Source: an uncultured Bacteroidaceae bacterium (GTDB lineage: Bacteria > Bacteroidota > Bacteroidia > Bacteroidales > Bacteroidaceae). From it: a stretch of DNA of 36,690 nucleotides. The translations under genes and the position numbers were made by a program. Below, piece after piece: positions 9,801 through 18,700 of the stretch (position 1 is its first letter; each line of letters begins with the position of its first letter). The notes beneath the pieces are model-generated. The model was given only the letters and a program-made list of their open reading frames with translations. It ran no database searches and was not told the origin of the DNA. The stretch is from contig CAJGDX010000011.1 of assembly GCA_904502185.1 (NCBI GenBank), positions 1 through 36,690 of the forward strand. Direction: 5' to 3'.

Positions 9801-10433
9801 AAGACCACCCTCAGCAAGTGTTGCTACGTCTGTAACCTTCTCGCCAAGCTCGAACTCCTGCTCGGGATAAGGATAGTAAGGAGTACCGGGTGTAAGACCT
9901 ACGTAAGAAGGCTCGTTGAGGAAGTTAACCCATGTAAGCCACTGAATCTGGAATGATGTGATGGGCTGTGCAAGCTCAAACTCAAGATAGTGATAGTCCT
10001 GGGGACAGGGACCCTGGTACCATGTAGACTGGAAGTAAGAACCGAAGTTGCCGTCGTTAACAGCCTCGAGTCCGTTACCGTCCCATGTACTTGCAGCGTT
10101 TGAAGTAGCTACAAAATCAACAGGCTGACCTGCACCATCGAAAATTTTAACCTCACCGAGGCAGAAGAAGGGGTTACCGGGACCCCAACCGCTTGAGTAA
10201 CCGTCAAAAGCAGTTGTGTTTGCATCTGTACGCAATGTTGCGCATACAGTCATACGAAGCGTAGAAATAGCCTCGCTCAATTCATACTTGTCTGAAGTAA
10301 AGGTGTAGTTTTTAGGACCTTTTACTCCAGGAAGACCATCCGCTGTTGTAAGCGTGATGGGCCACTGTGTCTGTGCCATGCCAAAAGCGGCAACAAGTGT
10401 CAACAGACATGTTAAAAGTAAGCCTTTTTTCAT
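6885..10433 (-). CDS. Large secreted multidomain protein, discoidin-like modules, T9SS-like tail (paralogue 2)
   Basis: 1,182-residue paralogue of the protein at 106-3699, with the same order of parts: signal peptide (1-20, nearly identical), discoidin-like module at about 23-190, beta-rich segment, helical linker, second discoidin-like module in the middle, beta-rich segment, helical linker, a third beta-rich segment, and a C-terminal tail ending KKFVK. That ending is typical of type IX sorting domains. Linkers and loops differ widely between the two proteins, while signal peptide, tail and short motifs (TADGLPG near residue 30, DDDGWG, ITDDGIYA) are kept. No catalytic motif was found; binding of a surface or host glycan is a guess. 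It has its own promoter and terminator. Confidence 0.85.
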   Translation of the reverse strand: MKKGLLLTCLLTLVAAFGMAQTQWPITLTTADGLPGVKGPKNYTFTSDKYELSEAISTLRMTVCATLRTDANTTAFDGYSSGWGPGNPFFCLGEVKIFDGAGQPVDFVATSNAASTWDGNGLEAVNDGNFGSYFQSTWYQGPCPQDYHYLEFELAQPITSFQIQWLTWVNFLNEPSYVGLTPGTPYYPYPEQEFELGEKVTDVATLAEGGLYVIRDNAPEFWYGNTNGTDDYKRGEATPNKTFFHAPCGGNVTANAASVVYFIPTGEENTYKMRWLNNGKFAAKQSTAAWVPWSDEEIDAAAITFANSEESEGDFILTINNGEMIYLGDALGKMACTNNVDTILAKRSRPFDKNFSIYKANVNVAKIKSVVEATVADAKEYIALYGYNATEDKGEKAALESAISTAEALIASDATVTDLLAADNAVKAVLPAYVALAIYQYTDSIQTIVDAIEDEEILLSGAPNWVEGSYPEGSDATLRAAADAAYEIVDTYTCVADIDKAISDVIKAISAFWASKITGVMQLPFRVGTADGTPGAFESSTGYIWDSPTYLLTEAISSLRFTVFHTNSAAKYGNYEFPTLAEFQLFDSYGNQIALTEENFKTNSICPTDGAGLAGLCDNDNGTYYHAAYGDSHDPNGYNGTQGYVYIEVTLPEEISAFRYRQVGRVYGGTTRVNTPVDFVFGYAGVDATPETVPFPDPYNAVCGEKITDVSQITDDGIYAIQGLISCDPVNHFDTGQQNPHFFSATKVYGELLQGPCAFSITKTGDADGSFYIQSLSNGKYWSAAIDDDGWGDATDTYYKEAAAKVLITPNNNDGLPNSFVLYQYVDTVKRNDQPHPYVVFQDWGSALATFSIPSLEDNDKDGEGEWYIFKMTMDNAYVYWLQNLITAAEALGLEKRPDPGYYADLGSFPEALKASQDAVAAGDNARCKELVAGLSAAIAEVQAVTPNPMVAGRYVIESGHPEFFATQGMYKAIFAYDNDLDENLPESAYKLWWGDAPEGDYNKALDIYKFDFESAAQNEDVLIAVEDGVLTPEQAANAYFIKSVAYGQYVGAQDGVSKSIGFTATPETYYIVRQQVATIYDLWNPAGGSFSFHAAGHSGGAGTNGNIVYWTGSDQPSWWRLRRVDDGTSIGGGVAVEGDEVVSVTYYTADGAAVAAPVKGINIVKTVYANGVVKTVKKFVK

Positions 10434-10554
10434 AAATGAATAAATTAAAATAGGTTTAGTTAAATTAAAAAAGGTTGTATAATTAGATTAAATTATTTAA
10501 CCATCAGTTGTTTGCCCAATCCGCCATTTAAGCATTTTAGACAAAAATTGTCTG

Positions 10555-10585
10555 CAAATAAAGGAAAAATTTCTCTAATAAGCAA
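10555..10585 (-). promoter_or_regulatory. Possible promoter of paralogue 2
   Basis: The minus strand has TTTATTTG (10562-10555), one base off TAnnTTTG, with TTG (10585-10583) 20 bases upstream. It would give a leader of about 115 bases before the ATG at 10433, similar to that of paralogue 1. Confidence 0.4.
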
Positions 10586-10707
10586 GAAAAGTATATTTTT
10601 TTTGCAATAAGCGTGTGTTATAGTGGTTTAAAACCTAAAAAAATCAAATAATAAGAGATTAAATGGATTACTTGTTTTTATTGACTTATGGACCGGAGAG
10701 AGTGAGA

Positions 10708-10779
10708 TATATTTGTATTTATATAAGGTAAGGGGCAATTATGAAAAAACATAGTCGACTTCGGCATTGGTTGCTTTAA
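10708..10779 (+). other. Possible 12-codon mini-ORF with promoter-like and ribosome-site sequences
   Basis: On the plus strand TATATTTG (10708-10715) matches the -7 consensus; a TTG lies 24 bases upstream, a little far. A purine-rich AAGGTAAGGGG (10726-10735) precedes an ATG at 10741 that opens the frame MKKHSRLRHWLL and stops at 10779. The whole unit sits in the gap between trkH and paralogue 2 and runs towards the trkH terminator. It could be a small peptide, an sRNA start, or chance. Confidence 0.2.
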
Positions 10780-10792
10780 AAAGCATCCTCCT

Positions 10793-10844
10793 AAACAAAA
10801 GCAGCCCTGACAGGCTACGTCATAAAACATCACCCATCAGGACT
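10793..10844 (-). terminator. Probable terminator of dxs-trkA-trkH
   Basis: An 8-bp stem with one wobble pair on the minus strand (10844-10837 with 10810-10803) closes a 26-base loop and is followed by TTTTGTTT (complement of 10793-10800). It lies 40 bases past the trkH stop. The long loop lowers confidence. Confidence 0.45.
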
Positions 10845-10883
10845 ATATTGAATAAAAATATCGTTAAAAGGGAAGGTACTCCC

Positions 10884-12338
10884 CTACTGCCTTCTCCAGA
10901 ACATGGGAGTAAGCATCAGCAGCACTGCGAAGAATTCGAGACGACCAACCAGCATCTGGAACGAAGCAAACCACTTAAGCACCTCGGGCAGAGCATTCAT
11001 GCTGAATGCAGGACCGTAACTGCCAAGCGCAGGGCCTATGTTACTGGTACATGAAACGGAAAGCCCATAGGCCTCCATAAATTCAAGGCCGAATGCCATA
11101 TTCACGAACACACCCGCCATTACAACTCCAAGATAGAGAACCGTATAGGCAAGGATAGCCGATTGCACGGGGGTTGCAATAATTTTGTGGCTCATTCTGA
11201 CGGGAATCACCGCATTGGGATGCACTATGCGTTTGAACTCATTTATCATGACTCGTCCCAGAATTGCTACCCTGACACACTTCATGGCACCGGTGGTAGA
11301 GCCCGAGCAAGCACCAATATACATAAGGACACTTATCACCAGCCACAGCAACGGGTGCCACATCATATAGTCGGTGGAACAGAAGCCTGTGGTAGTCACC
11401 GTGGCAACTGTCTGGAAAAGTGCATCGCGGAAAGCATTTTCGACACCTATGGTGGAAGTCAGCAACAGTCCTATTGCAATACCTGCTGTTGCAATGAGTA
11501 TGATGTTTACGTAGCACTTGAATTCGGAGTCGCGGAAAAGGTCGCTGAACTTGCCTTTGAAGAATGCAAGATAGAGCAACGAAAAGTTAGTACCACCCAA
11601 AAACATAAAGAGCGTTACTATATACTCTATCATCGGCGAATTGTAGGCCTCGATGCTTGCCTGCTTGGTAGAGAATCCGCCGGTGGCTATCATCGACATT
11701 GAGTGGCAGACAGAGTCGAAAAGTCCCATTCCTGCCACCTCCAGACAGATAACACCAATAATTGTCAGACTGATGTATATTGTCAATATCCATCGCGCAG
11801 TGACAGAGATTCGCGGGTGCAGTTTACCATGTATGGGGCCTGTTGCTTCGGCTGCAAAAAGGTGTATATCGCCCATGCCAAAGATAGGAAGCACAGCTAC
11901 GGTAAAGAATACGATTCCCAATCCACCGGTCCAGTGCGACATTGCACGCCAAAAGAGAAGACTCGGTGGCATCTGTTCTATGTTGTCGAGAATGGTGGCT
12001 CCAGTGGTGGTAAAACCCGACATTGTCTCGAAGAAAGCATTTGTCACCGAAGGTATATATCCACTGAATATAAAGGGCATAGAGCCGAATATAGAGAATA
12101 TTATCCAGCACGAACTGACCACTATGTAACCATCCTTGCGCGAGATATTTCTGTCCTTGCCCCTGCCCAGATAGAGCAGCAACGAACTGCATGCAACGGT
12201 GGCTGCAAGTGTTATCAGGTAGGCTGTTGTTATATGCTCTTCATAGTAAAGCGACACACCGAAGGTGATTGTCAGAAAGAGTGTTTCAATAAGCAACAGC
12301 AGTCCCAGTATGCGGGATATTATCTTGAAGTGAATCAT
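10884..12338 (-). CDS. trkH: Trk system potassium uptake protein TrkH
   Basis: 484-residue potassium channel subunit in the inner membrane. The four selectivity-filter segments of the SKT (Trk/Ktr/HKT) fold are visible, each around the key Gly: TTGAT (111-115), ATGGF (218-222), TTTGF (315-319) and SNIGP (432-436). The HWTGGLG motif at 135-141 and roughly ten hydrophobic helices agree. Length is normal for TrkH. Its start overlaps the trkA stop by 4 bases (ATGA), which implies translational coupling to its regulatory partner. It is the last gene before a probable terminator. Confidence 0.96.
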   Translation of the reverse strand: MIHFKIISRILGLLLLIETLFLTITFGVSLYYEEHITTAYLITLAATVACSSLLLYLGRGKDRNISRKDGYIVVSSCWIIFSIFGSMPFIFSGYIPSVTNAFFETMSGFTTTGATILDNIEQMPPSLLFWRAMSHWTGGLGIVFFTVAVLPIFGMGDIHLFAAEATGPIHGKLHPRISVTARWILTIYISLTIIGVICLEVAGMGLFDSVCHSMSMIATGGFSTKQASIEAYNSPMIEYIVTLFMFLGGTNFSLLYLAFFKGKFSDLFRDSEFKCYVNIILIATAGIAIGLLLTSTIGVENAFRDALFQTVATVTTTGFCSTDYMMWHPLLWLVISVLMYIGACSGSTTGAMKCVRVAILGRVMINEFKRIVHPNAVIPVRMSHKIIATPVQSAILAYTVLYLGVVMAGVFVNMAFGLEFMEAYGLSVSCTSNIGPALGSYGPAFSMNALPEVLKWFASFQMLVGRLEFFAVLLMLTPMFWRRQ

Positions 12339-13675
12339 CGGTTGAAATATTTCTCGAGTTTCTTCAGCACATGTTCGAGGCAGAAGATTATCACATGGTC
12401 GCCGGGCTCAATCATGGTGTTACCGGTAACATTGACACCCTTGCCGTTGCGGATAACTCCACCGATGTTGGCTCCATCGGGCAGCCCGAGGTCTTTAACA
12501 GCCTTCTTGGTGATTCTCATTCCCTCGCTGACGGGGAATTCGGCAACGACAGCCTCGGTAAAGGTAAGGCATCTGATGCTTGAAACGTCGGTATTCAGCA
12601 GCATCTGGAAAATATTGCTCGCGGCAATCTTCTTCTTGTTGATTACCGAACCGATGTCCATCTCCTCGGCCATGGAGATATATTCTATATTCTCAATTTC
12701 GGCGACAGTCCTATACACGCCTGAGCGTTTGGCTGCAAGGCAGGCAAGAATATTTGTTTCGGAGTTGTCGCTGAGGGCAATAAAGGCATCGGTGCGGTCT
12801 ATACCCTCGCTGCGCAACAGTTCGGGATCGCGTGCATCGCCGTTGATTATCATCACCCTGTCGTCGACAAGTTCGACAAGTTTATTGCATCGTGCGTAGT
12901 CGCTTTCGATTATCTTTATGCCTATGTGGTCGGGAATAAGTTCTGCGGTGCGCACGGCAATGCGGCTACCACCCATCATTATGATACTTTTCACCTCGGA
13001 GTACTTCTCCTTGCCGCTTATCTCTTTGATATAGGTGATATTCTCTCTGTTGGTCATGAAGCAGACAAGGTCGTCGGCCTCTATCATGTCACCTCCTCGG
13101 GGAATTATCGTTTCATCGCGTCGCTGTATGGCCACAATGTGGTAGGGCTTGTCGCGTTGCAGGTCGCGGAAGGGGATGTTCAGCAACGATGAATTGCTAC
13201 GCACCTTCACACCAATCATCACAAGTTCGCCATCGCCAAACTCCAGCATCTGTCGCATCCAGCAATATTTTATGCTGGTAGCAATCTCCTCAGCCGCCAG
13301 TTTTTCGGGGTAGATGAGCGAGTTTATACCCAACGAATTGAAATAACTTTTGTGCTTGGGTTGCAGATATTCGTGGTTGTCGATGCGGGCAATGGTCTTT
13401 TTGGCACCAAGATAGTGTGCCAGGATACAGGAGTTTATATTGGTGCTTTCGTCGGGGGTAACGGCAACGAAAAGGTCGGCGCTGCCTGCACCGGCTGTTT
13501 TCAGGTTGCTGATTCGCGTGGGCGAGCCTACCATGGCCTTAAGGTCGAAGAGTGACTCCAGTTTTCCCAGACGCTCTTCGCTCTCGTCCATCAATACCAC
13601 ATCCTCGCTTTCCACAGAAAGCATCTTGGCTAGGTGTGTGCCTACCGCACCGGCTCCGGCAATTACTATTTTCAT
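12335..13675 (-). CDS. trkA: Trk system potassium uptake regulator TrkA
   Basis: 446-residue cytoplasmic gating protein of the Trk potassium channel. It has two RCK units in tandem. The first begins with the nucleotide-binding GAGAVG (residues 6-11) and an acidic strand end (LMDES). The second starts near residue 230 with GGSRIA, a looser version of the same glycine motif. Each is followed by a TrkA-C domain, of which the last ends at FNR. Such proteins bind NAD(H) or ATP and open or close TrkH. It overlaps trkH by 4 bases and follows dxs by 45 bases. Confidence 0.95.
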   Translation of the reverse strand: MKIVIAGAGAVGTHLAKMLSVESEDVVLMDESEERLGKLESLFDLKAMVGSPTRISNLKTAGAGSADLFVAVTPDESTNINSCILAHYLGAKKTIARIDNHEYLQPKHKSYFNSLGINSLIYPEKLAAEEIATSIKYCWMRQMLEFGDGELVMIGVKVRSNSSLLNIPFRDLQRDKPYHIVAIQRRDETIIPRGGDMIEADDLVCFMTNRENITYIKEISGKEKYSEVKSIIMMGGSRIAVRTAELIPDHIGIKIIESDYARCNKLVELVDDRVMIINGDARDPELLRSEGIDRTDAFIALSDNSETNILACLAAKRSGVYRTVAEIENIEYISMAEEMDIGSVINKKKIAASNIFQMLLNTDVSSIRCLTFTEAVVAEFPVSEGMRITKKAVKDLGLPDGANIGGVIRNGKGVNVTGNTMIEPGDHVIIFCLEHVLKKLEKYFNR

Positions 13676-13720
13676 GAGTCTTGTAGGTTAGTATATATTA
13701 CTCACGGGAGTGTATATAAA

Positions 13721-15610
13721 TTATCGTTTGTTCAAAATTGCATTCAGCACAGCCTCTTTGTCCATTCCACAGAGCTTGTAGAGTTCAGAGGTGGCACCAT
13801 GCTCGACAAACGAGTCGGGAATACCCATTATCTCTATTTCGGGGGTATATTGGTTAGCCGCCATAAATTCGGCAACAGCCGAACCCAATCCACCCATTTT
13901 CACTCCATCCTCGAGAGTGATTATTCGTTTGAACTTGCGTCCAACCTCGTGAAGCAGCTCTTCGTCGATGGGTTTCAGGAAGCGCATATCGTAGTGTGCC
14001 ACACTGACACCTGCCGCCGCTGCCTGGTCAATGGCACCTGCAATGCTTTTGCCTATGGGGCCTATGGTGAGCAGCGCAACATCGTCGCCCTGACGCAACA
14101 GACGTCCCTTGCCCACTGGAACAGTTTCGAGCGGACATTTCCAGTCGGTGAGCGCACCTCGTCCGCGCGGATAACGTATGACAAACGTTCCCATACCGGG
14201 CTGCTGGGCTGTGTACATCAGTCGGCGCAGTTCACACTCGTCGTAGGGCGATGCAATGGTAATATCGGGAATTGGTCGCAGGTAAGCAAGGTCGAATGCA
14301 CCGTGGTGTGTGGGACCATCTTCGCCCACAATTCCGGCTCTGTCGAGGCAGAGAACCATATTTGCACGCTGAAGCGCAGCATCGTGTATTAGGTTGTCGT
14401 ATCCACGCTGCATGAAAGACGAGTAGATGTTGCAGAAAGGCATCGCACCACCCTTTGCCAGTCCTGCCGAGAAGGTTACCGCGTGTCCCTCGGCTATACC
14501 TACATCGAAGAAACGTTCGGGGATTTCGCGCATCAGCAGATTCATAGAGCAGCCGGTGGGCATTGCAGGGGTTACACCCACAACCGAGGGGTTCATTCTG
14601 GCAAGTTCGACAAGTGTCTCGCCAAACACATCCTGGAAACGGGGCACACCACTCTCCGAAATTATGCGTTCGCCTGTTTCAATATCGAAAATTCCCGGCT
14701 GATGCCACGAGGTTGCATCCTTTTCGGCCGGTTCATAGCCCTTGCCCTTCACAGTGTGAATGTGCAGCAGCTTGGGACCACCCATATCCTTGATAGTGTT
14801 GAGTGTATGCACCAGTTCTATTACATCGTGTCCGTCGATGGGGCCGAAATATCGAACCGACAGCCCCTCGAAAATATTCTGCTGCTGATAGAGCATTGCC
14901 TTCAGTCCGTTGTTGAAGCGGATAAGGCTGTCGGCACGTTTTCTGTTGAGCAGGCCTATCTTTGTGAAGAAAGTGGCTGCCTTGTGACGTATCTTGTTAT
15001 ACAGGCGCGAAGAGTGCATGGAGATGAGCAACTGGCTCATTCCGCCCACACTCTTGTCGATGGACATATTGTTGTCGTTGAGGATAATAAGCAGATTGTT
15101 GTTGCTTGACGATGCGTTGTTCAGGCCTTCGTATGCAAGGCCACCGCTCATGGCGCCGTCGCCGATGACTGCAACCGTGTGGCTCTTTTTGTTTTTCAGA
15201 CGTGCCGAAACATCGAGTCCCAGCGCAGCTGAGATTGAGTTGGATGCGTGTCCGGCAATGAATGAGTCGTATTCGCTCTCGTCGGGCGAGGGGAAGGGCT
15301 TGAGTCCCTTGAACTTGCGATTGGTATCGAAGCGGTCGCGACGACCTGTAAGTATCTTGTGACCATAGGCCTGATGACCTACGTCCCACACGAGTTTGTC
15401 GTCGGGAGTATCCATCGTATAGTGCAGAGCCACAGTAAGTTCCACTGTACCGAGGCTCGATGCAAAGTGTCCTGGGTTGTTCGACAGCGACTCGATGATG
15501 AATGTCCTGAGTTCGCTGCACACCTGTGGCAGCTTCTCTTCGGGCAGTTTGCGCAAATCGGCCGGCGAATCTATTTTGCTTAATAACGGAAATTTATCAT
15601 TTATAGTCAT
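13721..15610 (-). CDS. dxs: 1-deoxy-D-xylulose-5-phosphate synthase
   Basis: First enzyme of the MEP isoprenoid pathway: joins pyruvate and glyceraldehyde 3-phosphate using thiamine diphosphate. Seen: VWDVGHQAYGHKIL near residue 70, the ThDP/Mg site GDGAMSGG at about 147-153, GPIDGHD, and the transketolase-type DRAGIVGEDGPTHHG at about 422-437. I place the start at the ATG at 15610 (630 residues, starting MTINDKF). The frame is open 60 bases further to 15670, but the extension is not like the family, runs through the promoter, and AGGGAT sits just ahead of 15610. Its partner dxr lies on the other strand at 26192. Confidence 0.96.
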   Translation of the reverse strand: MTINDKFPLLSKIDSPADLRKLPEEKLPQVCSELRTFIIESLSNNPGHFASSLGTVELTVALHYTMDTPDDKLVWDVGHQAYGHKILTGRRDRFDTNRKFKGLKPFPSPDESEYDSFIAGHASNSISAALGLDVSARLKNKKSHTVAVIGDGAMSGGLAYEGLNNASSSNNNLLIILNDNNMSIDKSVGGMSQLLISMHSSRLYNKIRHKAATFFTKIGLLNRKRADSLIRFNNGLKAMLYQQQNIFEGLSVRYFGPIDGHDVIELVHTLNTIKDMGGPKLLHIHTVKGKGYEPAEKDATSWHQPGIFDIETGERIISESGVPRFQDVFGETLVELARMNPSVVGVTPAMPTGCSMNLLMREIPERFFDVGIAEGHAVTFSAGLAKGGAMPFCNIYSSFMQRGYDNLIHDAALQRANMVLCLDRAGIVGEDGPTHHGAFDLAYLRPIPDITIASPYDECELRRLMYTAQQPGMGTFVIRYPRGRGALTDWKCPLETVPVGKGRLLRQGDDVALLTIGPIGKSIAGAIDQAAAAGVSVAHYDMRFLKPIDEELLHEVGRKFKRIITLEDGVKMGGLGSAVAEFMAANQYTPEIEIMGIPDSFVEHGATSELYKLCGMDKEAVLNAILNKR

Positions 15611-15638
15611 AATATCCCTAATATCACGATATATCATG

Positions 15639-15671
15639 CAAATGTACTCAATTGCCGTGGAATATTGCAAA
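15639..15671 (-). promoter_or_regulatory. Internal promoter in front of dxs
   Basis: In the 113-base gap after mfd, the minus strand shows TACATTTG (15646-15639), a full match to TAnnTTTG, with TTTG (15671-15668) exactly 21 bases upstream. This is the best-matched promoter of the window and implies that dxs-trkA-trkH can be transcribed without the upstream operon. Confidence 0.68.
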
Positions 15672-15723
15672 CTTGTTGCAAATATTTTATTTCAGCATGG
15701 CGAGTAAAAAGCTTATGGGATTA

Positions 15724-18700
15724 TCAGACAGCTGTTTGTCCGCCTGCTATTTCGTCGACAAAAGCGATGGCAGTTTCTACATTTGTGACATTCTCGACGG
15801 TGATTATGCAACGGCCGTCATTTTCGCGCATGGCACATTTGAAGTTGCTTGCAGGGATAGCGGTAAGTATTTTGCCGAAAAGTTCACTTTCGTAGTAGGG
15901 ACTTTTGCCATCGACAAGGAAAAGGCTCATCTTGCCACCCTTCAGATAGATTTTTTCTATACCCAACTCCTTGGCTTTGTGACGCAACGAAACGGTGCGT
16001 ATCAGTTCCATGGCAGAACGGGGCATTTTGCCGAAGCGGTCAATCATCTTGGCATGAAATTTACGAAGGTCGGCATCGTTGGTAATGGAGTCGAGCTCGC
16101 GATAAAGCAGTATGCGTTCGTTGCCGTCGGGGACATACAGTGCCGGAAAGAGCAGTTCAAGGTCGCTCTCTATCAGACATTCGCTGACATACTCCCGGGG
16201 CGAGAGCGAAGCATCGTCACCCTCTTGTACCAAGTCTGCAAACTCTTCTGTTTTAAGCTCTTTCACTGCCTCGGCAAGAATCTTCTGATAAGTTTCGTAG
16301 CCCAGATCTGCTATGAAGCCGCTCTGTTCGGCACCCAGCAGATTACCTGCACCGCGAAGATCGAGGTCCTGCATGGCAATGTTCATTCCACTGCCAAGTT
16401 CACTGAAACTCTCGATAGCCTCGAGCCTGCGACGTGCTTCGGAGGTAAGAGCATCCTTAGGCGGTGTCAACAGATAGCAGAAGGCCTTGCGCTTGCCGCG
16501 TCCCACACGTCCGCGCATCTGATGCAGGTCGCTAAGACCGAAATTCTGCGCCTGGTTGATGATTATGGTGTTCACGTTGGGAATATCTATTCCATTCTCA
16601 ACGATGGAGGTGGCTATAAGCACATCGTAGTCGTGATTCATAAAGTCGAACAGACGCTTTTCAAGCTCTTCGGGCGACATCTGCCCATGTCCTATGCAGA
16701 CACGTGCATCGGGCACATGTTTGTTTATCATGCGCTCTATCTCCAGCATGTTGGATATGCGGTTGTTTATGAAAAATACCTGTCCGTTTCGACTCAGTTC
16801 AAAGTTTATCGCCTCTTTGATGTTCTCGGCATCGAAACACTGTATTTCGGTGTATATCGGGTAGCGGTTAGGCGGCGGAGTCTGTATCATCGAGAGGTCG
16901 CGTGCGCCCATTATTGAGAATTGCAGTGTGCGTGGAATGGGAGTAGCAGTCATAGTCAGTGTGTCGACGTTGACCTTTATCTGACGCAATTTCTCTTTCA
17001 CCGCAACGCCGAATTTCTGCTCTTCGTCGATGATAAGCAGTCCCAGGTCTTTGAATTTCACATCCTTGCCCGTAAGGCGATGTGTGCCAATGACAATATC
17101 AATCTTACCCTCTTCAAGCTCTTTGATTATGCGGCGACACTCGCCTGCCGAACGGGCGCGGCTAAGATACTCCACCTTGCAGGGGAACTCTTTCAGTCGC
17201 TCTTTGAATGTCAGATAGTGCTGATAGGCAAGCACCGTGGTGGGAACAAGCACCGCCACCTGTTTGCCGTCGGTGGCAGCCTTGAAGGCGGCGCGGATGG
17301 CAACCTCGGTCTTTCCGAAGCCCACATCGCCACAGACAAGCCTGTCCATGGGGCGTTTGCGCTCCATATCCTGCTTCACTTCGGTGGTGGCTTTCAACTG
17401 GTCGGGAGTATCCTCGTAGATGAAGCTCGCCTCAAGTTCGTGTTGCAGATAGGTGTCGGGCGTAAAGGCAAAGCCCTCTTTGCTGTATCGTTCGGAGTAG
17501 AGTTTTATGAGGTCGCGTGCAATATCCTTGATTTTCTTTTTGGTGCGCTCCTTTATGCGTTCCCATGCACCTGTACCCAGTTTGTTGATGGTAGGTGCCT
17601 CGCCCTCTTTGCCCTTATATTTCGATATCTTATGCAGGTTATGGATAGAGACAAAGACCACGTCGTCGTTCTTGTAAAGGAGCTTTATGGCCTCTTGGGT
17701 GGAGTTTCCGTTGGGAATACGCACAAGACCGCCGAATTTGCCTATTCCGTGGTCGATATGCACAATGTAGTCGCCCGTACGGAATTCGCTCAACTCCTTG
17801 AGGGTGAGAGCAGCCTTGCCGTTGCGTGCCTTGTCGCTGCGCAGACGGTAGTTGTGGAAACGCCCGAAGAGCTGATGGTCGGTAAACAGTGCTATTCGCA
17901 GAGTGTTGTCGATGTATCCGCCATGAAGGGTCTTGTCGACTGCGGTGAAGGCAATATCGTCGCCACGTTCGGCAAAGATGGTTCTGAGACGCTCGGCCTG
18001 ACGAGGGTCGTCGCTCAGCAGCATTATCTTGTAGCCGCGACCGATATACTCTTTCAGTTTGTCGCTTGCAAGGTCAAAATCCTTGTTGAAGAGCGGCTGC
18101 ATAGATGTATCGAAACTGATGTTTGTGCAACCCTTTTCGCCACTCTGCGAAGGGTGGATTTCCCAGCGCCGCGCACTTTTCAGATAGCGTTCAATCTCGG
18201 TACCGGACATAAGTTCGGGAAGGTCGGGCAGTTTCTCTTCGGAGAGACGGGCCTGCAACGAGTAACCCTCGTTGCGGCATTTCTCTATGCTGCTCTTTAT
18301 GTATGCAAAATCCTTGGCAATGTATATTGTGCCACGGGGAAGAAACGATGTAATGGGAACAGACTCGCCACTGTCGCTGAGCTTGGGGACTATTGAGATT
18401 TCATCCATGCGCTCGCGAGAGAGCTGTGTCTCAACCTCGAAGGTTCTTATGCTCTCTATTTCGTCACCGAAAAAGTCTATTCTGTATGGATATTCCGAGG
18501 AGTAGGAGTAGATGTCTATAATACTGCCTCGCACTGCAAATTCGCCCGGTTCGTAGACATACGTTACCTCTTTGAAGCCCAGGCGTCCCAGCTGTTTTTC
18601 GATATTGTCGCGCGAGATATTGCCACCGACGGCAAGCTGCAGGGTATTGCTCTGCATCTTCTCCTGCGAGGCAACCTTTTCGGCTATTGCCTCGGGGTGG

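Noticed and set aside
11703..12899. 398-codon plus-strand frame across trkH and trkA
   Set aside because: It lies antisense to two well-supported genes and its composition (Cys, His, Lys, Ser rich) shows no domain pattern.
15611..15670. N-terminal extension of Dxs by 20 residues
   Set aside because: The extension overlaps the predicted dxs promoter and does not resemble Dxs N-termini; the ATG at 15610 has a better ribosome site.
15652..18396. Two long plus-strand reading frames (421 and 491 codons) antisense to mfd
   Set aside because: They mirror the conserved mfd gene, have no recognisable domains or ribosome sites, are Cys/His-rich as antisense frames usually are, and arise from the codon bias of mfd.
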